This document shows, piece after piece, positions 30,295 to 40,536 of a stretch of 64,000 nucleotides of DNA. The notes under the pieces were generated by a model. It did not search any database. It was not told the DNA's origin and saw only the letters and a list, made by a program, of their open reading frames with translations. Position 1 is the stretch's first letter; the number at the start of each line of letters is the position of its first letter. Origin of the DNA: Microbulbifer harenosus (GTDB taxonomy: Bacteria; Pseudomonadota; Gammaproteobacteria; Pseudomonadales; Cellvibrionaceae); NCBI RefSeq assembly GCF_005771435.1, contig NZ_VANI01000008.1, forward strand, positions 45,013 to 109,012. The letters are read 5' to 3'. Both the position numbers and the translations under genes were made by a program.

Positions 30295-31380
30295 TCATCG
30301 CGCACCGCAGGCGCGCAAAGCCTCAACCAGCTGCTCCTTGGGCGTATCGGCAACAATCTGTGCATCGCCGATGGCATGCAGCAGTACCAGTCGCAATTTG
30401 CCATCCTGCACCTTTTTATCCACCGACATCGCCTGCAGATAATCGTTTACCACCATATCTTCGGGAGACTGTTGCGGCAAATTGGCTTTGGTTAGCAGCG
30501 CGCGCAAACGCTCCGTCTCGGTTGCAGAGATCCAGCCGCGCAGTCGCGACAGCTCCGCGGCCATTACCATTCCCGCCGCGACTGCCTCCCCGTGCAACCA
30601 CTTGCCGTAACCCTGCACCGCCTCAATGGCGTGGCCGAAGGTGTGGCCGAAGTTGAGAATAGCGCGACGCCCGGACTCGCGTTCGTCTTCTGCGACGACA
30701 GCGGCTTTGTCCGCACAGCTGCGCTCCACCGCGTAAGTCAGGGCTGCGGGATCGCGCGCCAACAGCGCGTCCATGTTGGCTTCCAGCCATTCGAAAAAGG
30801 GCGCGTCGCAGATCATGCCGTACTTGATCACCTCCGCGAGACCGGCGGACAATTCGCGGTCCGGCAGGGTGGTGAGGGTGTCGATATCGATGAGTACCAG
30901 CTGCGGCTGATAGAAGGCTCCGATCATATTCTTGCCGAGCGGGTGATTGACCCCGGTCTTGCCCCCCACCGAAGAATCCACCTGCGACAACAGTGTGGTG
31001 GGCACCTGCACGAAGTCCACCCCGCGCTGGTAACAGGCGGCGGCAAAGCCACTCATGTCCCCGACCACACCGCCGCCCAGCGCGATGATGGTAGTGCTGC
31101 GGTCGTGGCGCCTCTCCAGCAAGGTATCGAAAATCCGGTTGAGGGTATCCAGGGTCTTGAACGCCTCGCCGTCGGGGAGCTGTACACTGTCCACCTTATC
31201 GAAACCCTGCAGAGCCGCGAGCACCTTCTCAAGATACAGCGGCGCAATGGTCTCGTTGGTGACCACCAGCACCTGGCGGCCGCGGATGGCATTGGTAAAG
31301 TGCGCGGACTCCCCCAGCAGACCGGGACCGATCAGAATGGGATAACTGCGATCACCCAGATCGACTTGGAGACTGTGCAT
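30295..31380 (-). CDS. aroB: 3-dehydroquinate synthase
   Basis: NAD- and metal-dependent second step of the shikimate pathway (DAHP to 3-dehydroquinate). The start is ATG 31380 ([20 protein letters not shown]), with TGAGGGAA upstream; the frame is open 69 nt earlier without homology. The 361-residue protein has [38 protein letters not shown] and the metal-ligand segment [11 protein letters not shown]. It lies 105 bp after aroK behind the pil genes, the classical pilMNOPQ-aroK-aroB order. Confidence 0.97.
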   Translation of the reverse strand: MHSLQVDLGDRSYPILIGPGLLGESAHFTNAIRGRQVLVVTNETIAPLYLEKVLAALQGFDKVDSVQLPDGEAFKTLDTLNRIFDTLLERRHDRSTTIIALGGGVVGDMSGFAAACYQRGVDFVQVPTTLLSQVDSSVGGKTGVNHPLGKNMIGAFYQPQLVLIDIDTLTTLPDRELSAGLAEVIKYGMICDAPFFEWLEANMDALLARDPAALTYAVERSCADKAAVVAEDERESGRRAILNFGHTFGHAIEAVQGYGKWLHGEAVAAGMVMAAELSRLRGWISATETERLRALLTKANLPQQSPEDMVVNDYLQAMSVDKKVQDGKLRLVLLHAIGDAQIVADTPKEQLVEALRACGAR

Positions 31381-31485
31381 AGCGATTCCCTCAGGTGCAC
31401 AAACGGATTTAGACGGTGGATTCATTCTTGCGGGGACGCACTCTAACACCCAGGGGGAGCGATGTTGAGCTGCGAGACGGAAAAC

Positions 31486-32010
31486 TCAGCCGGAGGATAT
31501 GGCCGTCAGGCGATCAACCACCATCTGCGCCGCCTGCTTCGGCGTGCAATCGTCGGTATCGCACACCAGATCCGCCACCTCGTCGTAGAACGGCTCCCGC
31601 TGAAGCAGAATTTCCTGCAGCTTTGCGCGCGGATCGGCGACCTGCAATAGTGGGCGATTGCTGTTTTTTGAGGTGCGCTCCACCAGCTGATCCAGGCTTG
31701 CGCGCAGGTAGACCACGAATCCGTGGTTTTTGAGCAGCGCGCGGTTTTCCGGCATCAGCACAATGCCTCCCCCGGTGGCGACCACTTGAGACTCACCGCC
31801 ACAAAGATCATGCAGAACCGCACTCTCGCGACGGCGAAAACCAGCCTCGCCTTCCACGTCAAAAATCCACGGGATATCGGCGCCGCTGCGGTCTTCGATG
31901 ACTTTGTCAGAATCGGCAAAAGGCAGCCCAAGCTGGGCTGCCAGTAATTTGCCGATGGTGGATTTGCCGGCCCCCATGGGGCCGACGAGAAAGATGGGCT
32001 GACTGATCAC
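31486..32010 (-). CDS. aroK: Shikimate kinase
   Basis: Phosphorylates shikimate at the 3-hydroxyl using ATP. The 174-residue protein has the Walker A loop GPMGAGKSTIGK (about residues 10-21), the shikimate-binding DSDKVIE and FRRRE segments, and the VATGGGIVL motif. It starts with GTG 32010, overlapping the pilQ stop by 4 bp (GTGA), so translation is coupled to pilQ. Confidence 0.97.
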   Translation of the reverse strand: MISQPIFLVGPMGAGKSTIGKLLAAQLGLPFADSDKVIEDRSGADIPWIFDVEGEAGFRRRESAVLHDLCGGESQVVATGGGIVLMPENRALLKNHGFVVYLRASLDQLVERTSKNSNRPLLQVADPRAKLQEILLQREPFYDEVADLVCDTDDCTPKQAAQMVVDRLTAISSG

Positions 32011-34232
32011 TTGCTGAAAGACATGAACTCGTCTTGCATGATGCGCGGGGTGATAAAGATCAGCAGTTCGCGCTTGTCTTCCTGCTTGGTGGTCTGTTTG
32101 AACAGGCGGCCGAGGAAGGGGATGTCGCCGAGGAACGGCACTTTCACTTCACCCTCAATGGACTGCGCCTCAAAGATGCCGCCGAGCACGATGGTTTCAC
32201 CGTTGCGTACCAGCACCTTGGTCTGCAGCGAGTTCACATTGATCGCCGGAATCTGCGCACCGGTAATCACGTTTGTAAACAGCTCACCGACACTGTTCTG
32301 GTCGATATTCAGGTTCATGATGATGTTGTCGTCCGGGGTGATCTGCGGGGTCACGTTCAGCAACAGCACCGCCTCTTTGAAGGTCACAGACGCCGCACCC
32401 GAGGAAGTAGCCTCCAGGTAGGGAATTTCCACACCGGAGCGAATGGTCGCCTCCTGTTTGTCGCCGGTCACCACCTTGGGCTGGGATACGATTTCCGCCT
32501 TGCCCACATCCTCCAGCGCCGACAGTTCGAGGCCCAGCAGGAAATCTTCCTTCAGAATGGCATAGGCAATGCTGCCAGCCGGGTTGCCAACACCCAGGTC
32601 CACCAACATCGGGTCGTGCAGGGTTTCTGGTGCGGAAAGATCAGGACCACTGCCATCACCATCGGAAACCAATCCGACTTGGCTGCCGCCACCAATACCA
32701 ATGGCGTCGTCGCCGATGTTGTGATCTTCCAGATAACTCCAGCGCACCCCGAGGCTCTTCTCGAAATCGGTGTTCGCGGTCACCAGACGCGCCTCGATCA
32801 TCACCTGGCGGATGGGAATGTCGATGGCGTTGATCAGATCGCGGAACTGGGCAATCTTGTCTTCGGTATCGGTAAGGATGATGGTGTTGGTGCGCTCATC
32901 CACGATGGCGCTGCCGCGGGACGACAGAATACTGCGGCCTTCCTGGTCTTCGCGGCCGCCGGCGAAGCTGCCTTGGCCAAAGCCACCGCCCTGGCCACCG
33001 CCCTGGTTGCCAGCGAACAGGGTGAACAGCTCACGGGCATCCGCGTAGCGGATCTGGATGTACTCGGTGCGCAGGGGCGCCAGCTCTTCCAGTTGCTTGC
33101 GGGTTTCCAGCTCGCGGCGTTCGCGCTCGGCGATTTCCGCCGCCGGCGCCACCATCACCACGTTGCCCTCCTGGCGCTTGTCCAGACCCTTGGCCTTCAG
33201 GATCAGCTCCAGCGCCTGATCCCAGGGCACACCGTCGAGGCGCAGGGTGATACGGCCCTGTACGGTATCGCTGGCCACCAGGTTGAGATCGGTGAAGTCC
33301 GCAATCAGCTGCAACACCGAGCGCACTTCGATGTCCTGGAAGTTCAGCGACAGTTTTTCGCCACTGAACTGGAATTCCTTCTGCTTCTCACGCACTTGTG
33401 CCACGGTCAGCGGCTTGACGCTCAGTACGTACTCGGTGTCTGCCTGGTAGGCGAGATAGTCGTAGTCGCCGTCGTGCGGATCAACTGTGATGACGGTGTT
33501 GCGGCCGTCGTAGTCCACACTGATGGCATTAACCGGTGTGGCGAAATCGGTCACATCCAGACGCTGGCGCAGCGCCGGCGGCAGCTCGGCGCCGAGGAAC
33601 GTCAGCACGATCTTGCCCTTGGTGCGCTCCACGTCGATATTTACCGCTGGGTCGGTCAGGCTGACAATGACTTTGCCCTCACCACCCTGGCCGCGCCGGA
33701 AGTCCACGTTGTTGATACTTACACCACTCGCCGCCTTGAACTGGGTGCTGCCGCCGATATTGGTGCTGCTGTGCACCGGCGCGGCCGCCGCGCTGGCGGT
33801 AGCCGCACTGTCAGCGCCTACTTCCAGTACCACCTGATTGCCGATGCGCTCACTGGTGTATACCGGCAGTTCATCCAGGTTCAGGATCAGGCGGGTGCGA
33901 TCTTCACCGGAGACGATCACCGCACTGCGCGCGGCGCCGATATCCAGGCTGTATTTTTTCTCCGGCAGCACGCTCTCCACACCGGCAAAGTCCATGACGA
34001 TGCGCGCGGGCTGCTCGATGGTGTAGCCGGTGGGTTCCGGAGGTACATCGCTGAAGGTCAGGCGCAGCTGCAGGCGGCTGCCCGGCAGCTCGGAGAACTG
34101 GATATCGTTCAGCTGACTGGCCAGAGACGGCGCTGCCAGCGGAAGAATCAGCAGGCCCAGCAGCAGCGCTGTGGCGCGCGGCAGTGCCTTGGCGACCGGC
34201 GCCAATACGCTGGTGAGTTGCTTGGTGATCAT
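32007..34232 (-). CDS. pilQ: Type IV pilus outer-membrane secretin PilQ
   Basis: Forms the dodecameric outer-membrane gate through which the type IV pilus passes. The 741-residue precursor has a signal sequence (about residues 18-38), two AMIN domains for peptidoglycan binding (about 40-300), a secretin/TonB short N-terminal domain (LSLNFQDIEVRSVLQLIADF, about 295-315), N1-type repeats and the secretin domain ending with VPFLGDIPFLGRLFKQT and LLIFITPRIM. A Gly/Gln-rich low-complexity stretch (GNQGGGQGGGFGQG) sits in the N1 loop. Directly follows pilP (2-bp gap). Confidence 0.97.
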   Translation of the reverse strand: MITKQLTSVLAPVAKALPRATALLLGLLILPLAAPSLASQLNDIQFSELPGSRLQLRLTFSDVPPEPTGYTIEQPARIVMDFAGVESVLPEKKYSLDIGAARSAVIVSGEDRTRLILNLDELPVYTSERIGNQVVLEVGADSAATASAAAAPVHSSTNIGGSTQFKAASGVSINNVDFRRGQGGEGKVIVSLTDPAVNIDVERTKGKIVLTFLGAELPPALRQRLDVTDFATPVNAISVDYDGRNTVITVDPHDGDYDYLAYQADTEYVLSVKPLTVAQVREKQKEFQFSGEKLSLNFQDIEVRSVLQLIADFTDLNLVASDTVQGRITLRLDGVPWDQALELILKAKGLDKRQEGNVVMVAPAAEIAERERRELETRKQLEELAPLRTEYIQIRYADARELFTLFAGNQGGGQGGGFGQGSFAGGREDQEGRSILSSRGSAIVDERTNTIILTDTEDKIAQFRDLINAIDIPIRQVMIEARLVTANTDFEKSLGVRWSYLEDHNIGDDAIGIGGGSQVGLVSDGDGSGPDLSAPETLHDPMLVDLGVGNPAGSIAYAILKEDFLLGLELSALEDVGKAEIVSQPKVVTGDKQEATIRSGVEIPYLEATSSGAASVTFKEAVLLLNVTPQITPDDNIIMNLNIDQNSVGELFTNVITGAQIPAINVNSLQTKVLVRNGETIVLGGIFEAQSIEGEVKVPFLGDIPFLGRLFKQTTKQEDKRELLIFITPRIMQDEFMSFSK

Positions 34233-34234
34233 TT

Positions 34235-34762
34235 TTAGTTGTCCTTCTCTTCCAAAGTCAGAGCCCGCGGCCGCTCAATCCAGCCACCGGTGCCATCCGG
34301 CACAATTTCCAGTACATCGATCTGTGACGATGAGGCGTTGACCACACGCCCATGATTTTTGCCCATGTAGTTGCCGATGGTGATGCGGTGAATACCGCCT
34401 TCACTATCGTTGATCAGTGCCCACAGCTGGCCGCCGCGGGACAGGGTGCCCACCATGGAGAGAGCGTCAAAGGGATAGCGTTCGAGCAATTCTTTCTGCC
34501 GGTTCAGGTCCGGCGCCACGTCGAGCTTGCGACCGACAAGACGCTGGTCCGCCTCCAGCACCGGGCGCAGGAACGGGCTGCGCAGGGCGGCCGCACTGTA
34601 TACGTAAGGGCTGTAGGGGGTAAAGGTCGGAATCGGTTCAATCTGCCCCTTGGGCTTGTGTTTGACCGCTGCCATCTTGTCGCGCAGGTCACCGTGAGTG
34701 CCGTCCAGGCTGCAGCCGGCAAGTGCCAGCAGCGCCGCGGTCAGAGCGAAGTATTTTTTCAT
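34235..34762 (-). CDS. pilP: Type IV pilus alignment lipoprotein PilP
   Basis: Inner-membrane-anchored periplasmic lipoprotein that links PilN/PilO to PilQ. The 175-residue precursor has a lipobox LALAGC with the lipidated Cys17, a disordered Pro-rich linker (about 30-65), and the PilP/GspC-like beta domain (MVGTLSRGGQLWALI...IGNYMGKNHGRV). The start overlaps the pilO stop by 4 bp. Confidence 0.96.
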   Translation of the reverse strand: MKKYFALTAALLALAGCSLDGTHGDLRDKMAAVKHKPKGQIEPIPTFTPYSPYVYSAAALRSPFLRPVLEADQRLVGRKLDVAPDLNRQKELLERYPFDALSMVGTLSRGGQLWALINDSEGGIHRITIGNYMGKNHGRVVNASSSQIDVLEIVPDGTGGWIERPRALTLEEKDN

Positions 34763-35379
34763 CCTTCTTCTCCCTGATCCTTGTAGCGATAGGTTTTTGC
34801 GTTAATCACCATGTTCAACAGTGCCGCCCCATCCTTGCCGGTCTGGATGTCAAAGTCGTGCAGGGTGACGATACGGGGCATACCGGCGATGCCGCTGATG
34901 AAGGCACCGAATTCGTGATATCCACCCTGCACCTCGATGCGGATGGGAAGCTCCACGTAGAACTCACCCACCTGTTCACCTTCAAGGGCCACTTTTTGGA
35001 TGGTCAGGCCGCTGCCGCGACCGAACTCGTCGATATCTTCCAAGAGACCGGGCACTTCGGTGTCTTTCGGCAACTGTTTCAACAGTGCACCGAAGGTCTC
35101 TTCCATTTCCGCCAGTTGTTCGCGATAGGCATCCAGGTTGGCCGCTTCAAAGGATTTGCGCTCAAACTGGGTAAACAGCTCACGCTCCTTGTTGGCGGCG
35201 AACTCCAGCTCGCTGTAGCGATCTTTGATCATAAAGAAGTAGCCACCACCCACCAGCACGGCGGCGATCACGATCAACAGTGCCACACGCCCGGCCAGCG
35301 GCCAGACACCGACACGGGAAAAGTCGATATCGTTGATATCCAGCTGATTCAGCTGTTTGAGAGTATCTTCAAGCGCCAC
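34759..35379 (-). CDS. pilO: Type IV pilus alignment protein PilO
   Basis: Bitopic inner-membrane protein that heterodimerises with PilN. The 206-residue protein has a short cytoplasmic N-terminus, one membrane helix (about residues 30-51, ALLIVIAAVLVGGGYFF), a coiled coil (about 55-95) and the ferredoxin-like periplasmic fold (LPIRIEVQGGYHEFGAFISG). It lies 2 bp after pilN and overlaps pilP by 4 bp. Confidence 0.96.
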   Translation of the reverse strand: MALEDTLKQLNQLDINDIDFSRVGVWPLAGRVALLIVIAAVLVGGGYFFMIKDRYSELEFAANKERELFTQFERKSFEAANLDAYREQLAEMEETFGALLKQLPKDTEVPGLLEDIDEFGRGSGLTIQKVALEGEQVGEFYVELPIRIEVQGGYHEFGAFISGIAGMPRIVTLHDFDIQTGKDGAALLNMVINAKTYRYKDQGEEG

Positions 35380-35381
35380 GG

Positions 35382-35960
35382 TTACGCTCCATTGTTGGCG
35401 GAGTCGCCATCTTCTTTTTTGCGGCTGCTGACGCTGACCGTCATTTCAAATGCGCTCGCCTGCTCACCAAACTCCGGCTTGGCGGTTACCCCGGTCAGAT
35501 TGGGCGACTCAAACCACTCGGACTGGTCGAGGCTGCGCATAAAGGAAGAAACCCGGTTGTTGGATTCCGCCACACCGGAGATTTTCAGGGTTTTGCCGGT
35601 GCGCTTCAGGTTGGTGAGCCACAACCCCTCCGGCGCCGCGCGCACCATCTCGTCGAAGTAGCGCACCGACAGCGGGCGGTTGCCCTGCAGCTCCTGGATC
35701 ACCCGCATGCGGTCGATCAGCTCCTGGCGTCGCTTCTTGAGGTCTTTGATCTCGCGCACTTGCTTGTCGAGAGCGGCGATTTCCGTGGTCAGCAGCTGGT
35801 TGCGCTCATTCTGATTGGCAATCTGCGCGTCCACGGTTTTCATCCACATGAACACGGAAAAGCCGGCGGCAATAACCACCAGCGCCGCAACCTGCTGGAA
35901 TTCTTTCTGTTTCTGCGCCCGGTATTCCTGGCGCCAGGGGAGTAGGTTGATCTTTGCCAT
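35382..35960 (-). CDS. pilN: Type IV pilus alignment protein PilN
   Basis: Binds PilM through the conserved N-terminal motif (INLLPWRQEYRAQK, residues 4-17), spans the membrane at about 24-42 and continues as a coiled coil and periplasmic fold. The 192 residues match the family. Gap to pilM is 3 bp. The short acidic C-terminus (KKEDGDSANNGA) is variable. Confidence 0.96.
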   Translation of the reverse strand: MAKINLLPWRQEYRAQKQKEFQQVAALVVIAAGFSVFMWMKTVDAQIANQNERNQLLTTEIAALDKQVREIKDLKKRRQELIDRMRVIQELQGNRPLSVRYFDEMVRAAPEGLWLTNLKRTGKTLKISGVAESNNRVSSFMRSLDQSEWFESPNLTGVTAKPEFGEQASAFEMTVSVSSRKKEDGDSANNGA

Positions 35961-35963
35961 GTT

Positions 35964-37061
<1,098 letters not shown>

Positions 37062-37139
37062 TTATGGAGGTTTGATGGTATAGCACTTTAAATTACCGTC
37101 GCAACCGCCTTTTGCATAGGTAACAGCGCACATTCTTCG

Positions 37140-37145
37140 TATAAT
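37140..37145 (+). promoter_or_regulatory. Candidate -10 box for mrcA
   Basis: A perfect TATAAT lies about 50 bp before the mrcA ATG. The -35 position (17 bp upstream) is poor, so the call rests on the -10 alone. Confidence 0.4.
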
Positions 37146-37195
37146 TGTCGAACAGTGCCGACAATTTTGATCAAGACGTAAACAGAAGCATTTCC

Positions 37196-39892
37196 ATGAC
37201 CGAAAAAGCCCGCAACCGCCTGCTGTCTCTGTTGTGGCTGGCTCTGGCCGGTGCCGCCGCTGGCGCCATGGCACTCTCCAGCATCTATATGTACCTCAAG
37301 CCGGGCCTGCCCTCGGTGGAAAGCCTGCGCGATATCCGCCTGCAAACGCCGCTGCGCATCTATTCGCGGGACATGAAACTGATTGGCGAGTTCGGCGAGA
37401 AGCGCCGCAGCCCGGTCACTATCGAGCAGACGCCGGAGATGTTCATCAAGGCGATCCTGGCAGCGGAAGATGACAGCTTCTACTCCCACAGCGGCGTATC
37501 CATCAAGGGCCTGATGCGCGCCTTCCGGCAACTGGTGGCGAGCGGTTCCATCCAGTCCGGCGGCAGCACCCTCACCATGCAGGTGGCGCGCAACTTCTTC
37601 CTGACCCGGGAACAGCGCTTTATCCGCAAGTTCAACGAAATCCTGCTGTCGCTGCAGATCGAGCAGGAACTCAGCAAAGACGAAATCCTCGCGCTGTATA
37701 TCAACAAGATCTTTCTCGGCAACCGCGCCTACGGCTTCCAGGCCGCGGCCCATGTGTACTACGGCAAGGACATCAACGAACTGAACCTGGCCCAGTGGGC
37801 CATGATGGCCGGCCTGCCCAAGGCACCATCCACCTACAACCCGCTGGCCAACCCGTCGCGCGCGCTGGTGCGGCGCAACTGGATCCTGAAGCGCATGTTG
37901 GACCTGGGCTATATCGGCCAGGACGAGTACAAGAATTCTATTACCGCACCGGTCACGGCCCGCTATCACGGCCGCGATCTGGATATGAGCGCGCCCTATG
38001 TGGCGGAAATGGCGCGCAAGGAAGCCGTGGAGCTCTTCGGTGATGCAGCCTATACCGACGGCTACCAGGTCATTACTACCGTCGACAGCAAGCTGCAGGA
38101 TGCCGCGCGCAAGGCCCTGCAGAAAGGACTGGAGACCTACGATAGCCGTCACGGCTACCGCGGTCCCGAACAGCGCCTGGCCCCGGAGCTGCTGGCCGAC
38201 AACGACCAGCTGGTGGACCTGCTGCAGGAAATTCCAGTGCTTGGCGGCCTGCAGCCGGCCGTCGTCACCGCGGTCGCCGACCGCAGCATCAGCGTGCAGC
38301 TGCGCGACCGTCGCGTGATCGAGATCCCATGGGATCACGGCCTCAGCAGCATCCGCCCCTACATCTCCGAGAACGCCCGCGGAGCGACCATTAAGTCTGC
38401 CGGCGAAATGTTCGCCCCCGGCGATGTGGTGCGGCTGCGCCGCGTAGTGATCTCCGCCGATCAAGTTGCGGAGGAGCGGGAAAAGGCCCGTGCCGCAGCG
38501 ATAGAAAATGCCGCCGAGAGTCTTGCCGGCACCGAAATCACCGATGACCCCTTTTCCACACCGGAAGGTCTGACGGAAGAGGAGGCGCTCGAGGCACCCC
38601 AGGCCCGCGAGGAGTGGCACCTGACCCAGGTGCCCACCGCACAGGGTGCACTGGTGTCACTGCAACCGGAAGACGGCGCCATCCGCGCGCTCGTTGGCGG
38701 CTACGACTTCCGCCAGAGCCACTTCAACCGCGTCACCCAGGCCGCGCGCCAGCCCGGCTCCAGCTTCAAACCCTTTATCTACTCGGCCGCCATCGAACGC
38801 GGCTACACCGCCGCCAGCATCATCAACGACGCACCCATCATCTTCGAACAGACCAACCTGCAGGATGTGTGGCGCCCGGAGAACGACGGCGGTGACTTCC
38901 TCGGCCCAACCCGCCTGCGCAAGGCGCTGTACATGTCGCGCAACATGGTCTCCATCCGCCTGCTGCAGTCGCTGGGCCTGGACCGCGCGCTCACCTTTGT
39001 CGAGGGCTTCGGCTTTGAGCGCGACAAACTGGCGCGCAACCTGTCCATCGCCCTCGGTAGCTCCGCGCTCACTCCGCTGGAAATGGTGCGCGGCTACGCC
39101 GCCTTTGCCAACGGCGGTTTCCGCGTAGAACCCTATCTGGTGGACCAAGTGCTGGATGTGCACGGCGATACCGTCTACCAGGCGCTGCCGCTGACTGTTT
39201 GCCAGGAGTGCCCGGAAATCGGACAAGAGAGCGAGGTGTACGGCCCGGAGCCCGAGCCCATCGACCTGCAGGCTCTGCAGCAGGACACCTCAACGGCAAC
39301 AGAGCGCGAGCCCATCGAACTGCGCACTCTGCCAGTGGCGCCGCTGCAGGCCGACGAACAGGCACGGCCGCGCGCCCCCCGGGCCATGTCTGCGGAAACT
39401 GCGTATATCATGGATTCCATGCTGAAAGACGTCATCAAGCGCGGCACCGGGCGCAAGGCGCTGGTAATGAAGCGCGGCGATATCGCCGGCAAGACCGGTA
39501 CCACCAACGGTCCGCGCGACGCCTGGTTCTCCGGCTACAGCCCCCACCTGGCCACCAGCGCCTGGGTCGGGTTTGACGATAACTCCACCATCGGACGCAA
39601 CGAGTATGGCGGCTCTGCAGCGCTGCCAATCTGGATCGACTTCATGAGTACCGCGCTCGAAGGCCAGCCGGAGCGGCACCTGGCGCAGCCGGACACCATC
39701 GTCACCATGCGCATCAACCCGCGCACTGGGCTGCGCACCTCTAGCGGCGGTATTTTCGAGATTTTTCGTGCCGACAAGGTGCCGGGACGCGAGACCTACA
39801 GTAATTACCCATCCATATACTCCAATGGGGCTGAGGCGCCCGCAGCCGGTGAACAGCAGACCCAGGAAGGGTTGCCAGAGGAAATCTTCTGA
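37196..39892 (+). CDS. mrcA: Penicillin-binding protein 1A (bifunctional PBP)
   Basis: Inner-membrane enzyme polymerising and cross-linking peptidoglycan. The start is ATG 37196 (MTEKARNRLLSLLWLAL); a TTG 51 nt upstream is unlikely. The 898-residue protein has a membrane anchor (about residues 8-32), GT51 transglycosylase motifs (AAEDDSFYSHSGVS; GGSTLTMQVARNFF; IEQELSKDEILALYIN), an OB-like insertion (about 290-460), and transpeptidase motifs SSFK (catalytic Ser in QPGSSFKPF), SRN and GKTGTTNGPRDAW. A Glu/Pro-rich low-complexity insert (about 685-740) sits before KTG. Ends at a strong terminator; divergent from pilM. Confidence 0.97.
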   Translation: MTEKARNRLLSLLWLALAGAAAGAMALSSIYMYLKPGLPSVESLRDIRLQTPLRIYSRDMKLIGEFGEKRRSPVTIEQTPEMFIKAILAAEDDSFYSHSGVSIKGLMRAFRQLVASGSIQSGGSTLTMQVARNFFLTREQRFIRKFNEILLSLQIEQELSKDEILALYINKIFLGNRAYGFQAAAHVYYGKDINELNLAQWAMMAGLPKAPSTYNPLANPSRALVRRNWILKRMLDLGYIGQDEYKNSITAPVTARYHGRDLDMSAPYVAEMARKEAVELFGDAAYTDGYQVITTVDSKLQDAARKALQKGLETYDSRHGYRGPEQRLAPELLADNDQLVDLLQEIPVLGGLQPAVVTAVADRSISVQLRDRRVIEIPWDHGLSSIRPYISENARGATIKSAGEMFAPGDVVRLRRVVISADQVAEEREKARAAAIENAAESLAGTEITDDPFSTPEGLTEEEALEAPQAREEWHLTQVPTAQGALVSLQPEDGAIRALVGGYDFRQSHFNRVTQAARQPGSSFKPFIYSAAIERGYTAASIINDAPIIFEQTNLQDVWRPENDGGDFLGPTRLRKALYMSRNMVSIRLLQSLGLDRALTFVEGFGFERDKLARNLSIALGSSALTPLEMVRGYAAFANGGFRVEPYLVDQVLDVHGDTVYQALPLTVCQECPEIGQESEVYGPEPEPIDLQALQQDTSTATEREPIELRTLPVAPLQADEQARPRAPRAMSAETAYIMDSMLKDVIKRGTGRKALVMKRGDIAGKTGTTNGPRDAWFSGYSPHLATSAWVGFDDNSTIGRNEYGGSAALPIWIDFMSTALEGQPERHLAQPDTIVTMRINPRTGLRTSSGGIFEIFRADKVPGRETYSNYPSIYSNGAEAPAAGEQQTQEGLPEEIF

Positions 39893-39923
39893 GGCGAATG
39901 TGCCCCGCCAACACCGGCCAATG

Positions 39924-39978
39924 GAATACCAGCCACAAAAAAACCGCCCTTCCGGCGGTTTTTTTGTGGCTGGTATTC
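39924..39978. terminator. Long perfect bidirectional terminator between mrcA and chpC
   Basis: A perfect 25-bp inverted repeat (39924-39948 with 39954-39978, 5-nt loop CTTCC). The inner part is a classic terminator with CCGCC/GGCGG followed by T7 on both strands. The perfect pairing continues beyond the T-tract through GTGGCTGGTATTC, unusually far for an intrinsic terminator. Confidence 0.92.
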
Positions 39979-39989
39979 AGTGGATACAA

Positions 39990-40475
39990 TCAGCGGCGGT
40001 TGCGGTACTCGAGACAGGCCTCTTCGATCGCCAGCAGATCCGGAATCACCGCCACCTCACCAGACAGCGCCACATGCATCAATTCACCCATGGCGCATTC
40101 GCCCTCACGGGCTGCAAGCTCTTCCGGAGTGACCCGCACCAGACGGGGTGTTCCCTGCAGCACTACGGCAAAAAACGGCAGGTCGCCCTCACCGTTACCG
40201 CTGCTCAGCACTGCGATACGGCAGTTACTGCGCAGCACCGGCATGGGATTGCCACGCATCACCTCGAACGATACCAACGGCAGGCGCAGCTCCCGCCAGT
40301 GCAGCTCCCCCATATACCAGTCCGGCGCGTCGAAGGCAGATACCGGGCTCTGCAGGGCGATGATTTCAGACAGGGTATCCACCGGCACCAACAGGTGGCC
40401 GTCCGCCAGAGGCAACAACAGGCTGCTGACTTCCTGCGGCAGTTCAGTGGTTGGCAGGGCGTCTGGTCCGCTCAT
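39990..40475 (-). CDS. chpC: CheW-like adaptor of the Chp pilus chemosensory system
   Basis: A 161-residue CheW-domain protein (LLLPLADGHLLVPVDTLSEI; WYMGELHWRELRLPLVSFE), lacking other domains. It is the last gene of the pilG-pilH-pilI-pilJ-chpA-chpC cluster, 61 bp after chpA. By position and domain it matches ChpC of Pseudomonas, the accessory coupling protein linking extra receptors to the ChpA kinase. Sequence alone cannot exclude a diverged CheW paralogue of other function. Confidence 0.85.
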   Translation of the reverse strand: MSGPDALPTTELPQEVSSLLLPLADGHLLVPVDTLSEIIALQSPVSAFDAPDWYMGELHWRELRLPLVSFEVMRGNPMPVLRSNCRIAVLSSGNGEGDLPFFAVVLQGTPRLVRVTPEELAAREGECAMGELMHVALSGEVAVIPDLLAIEEACLEYRNRR

Positions 40476-40536
40476 GCTGTGTACTCTCCGCCACGCACTC
40501 GGGCTTCAACAGGTTCGTAAATGACAGGCACCGGCA

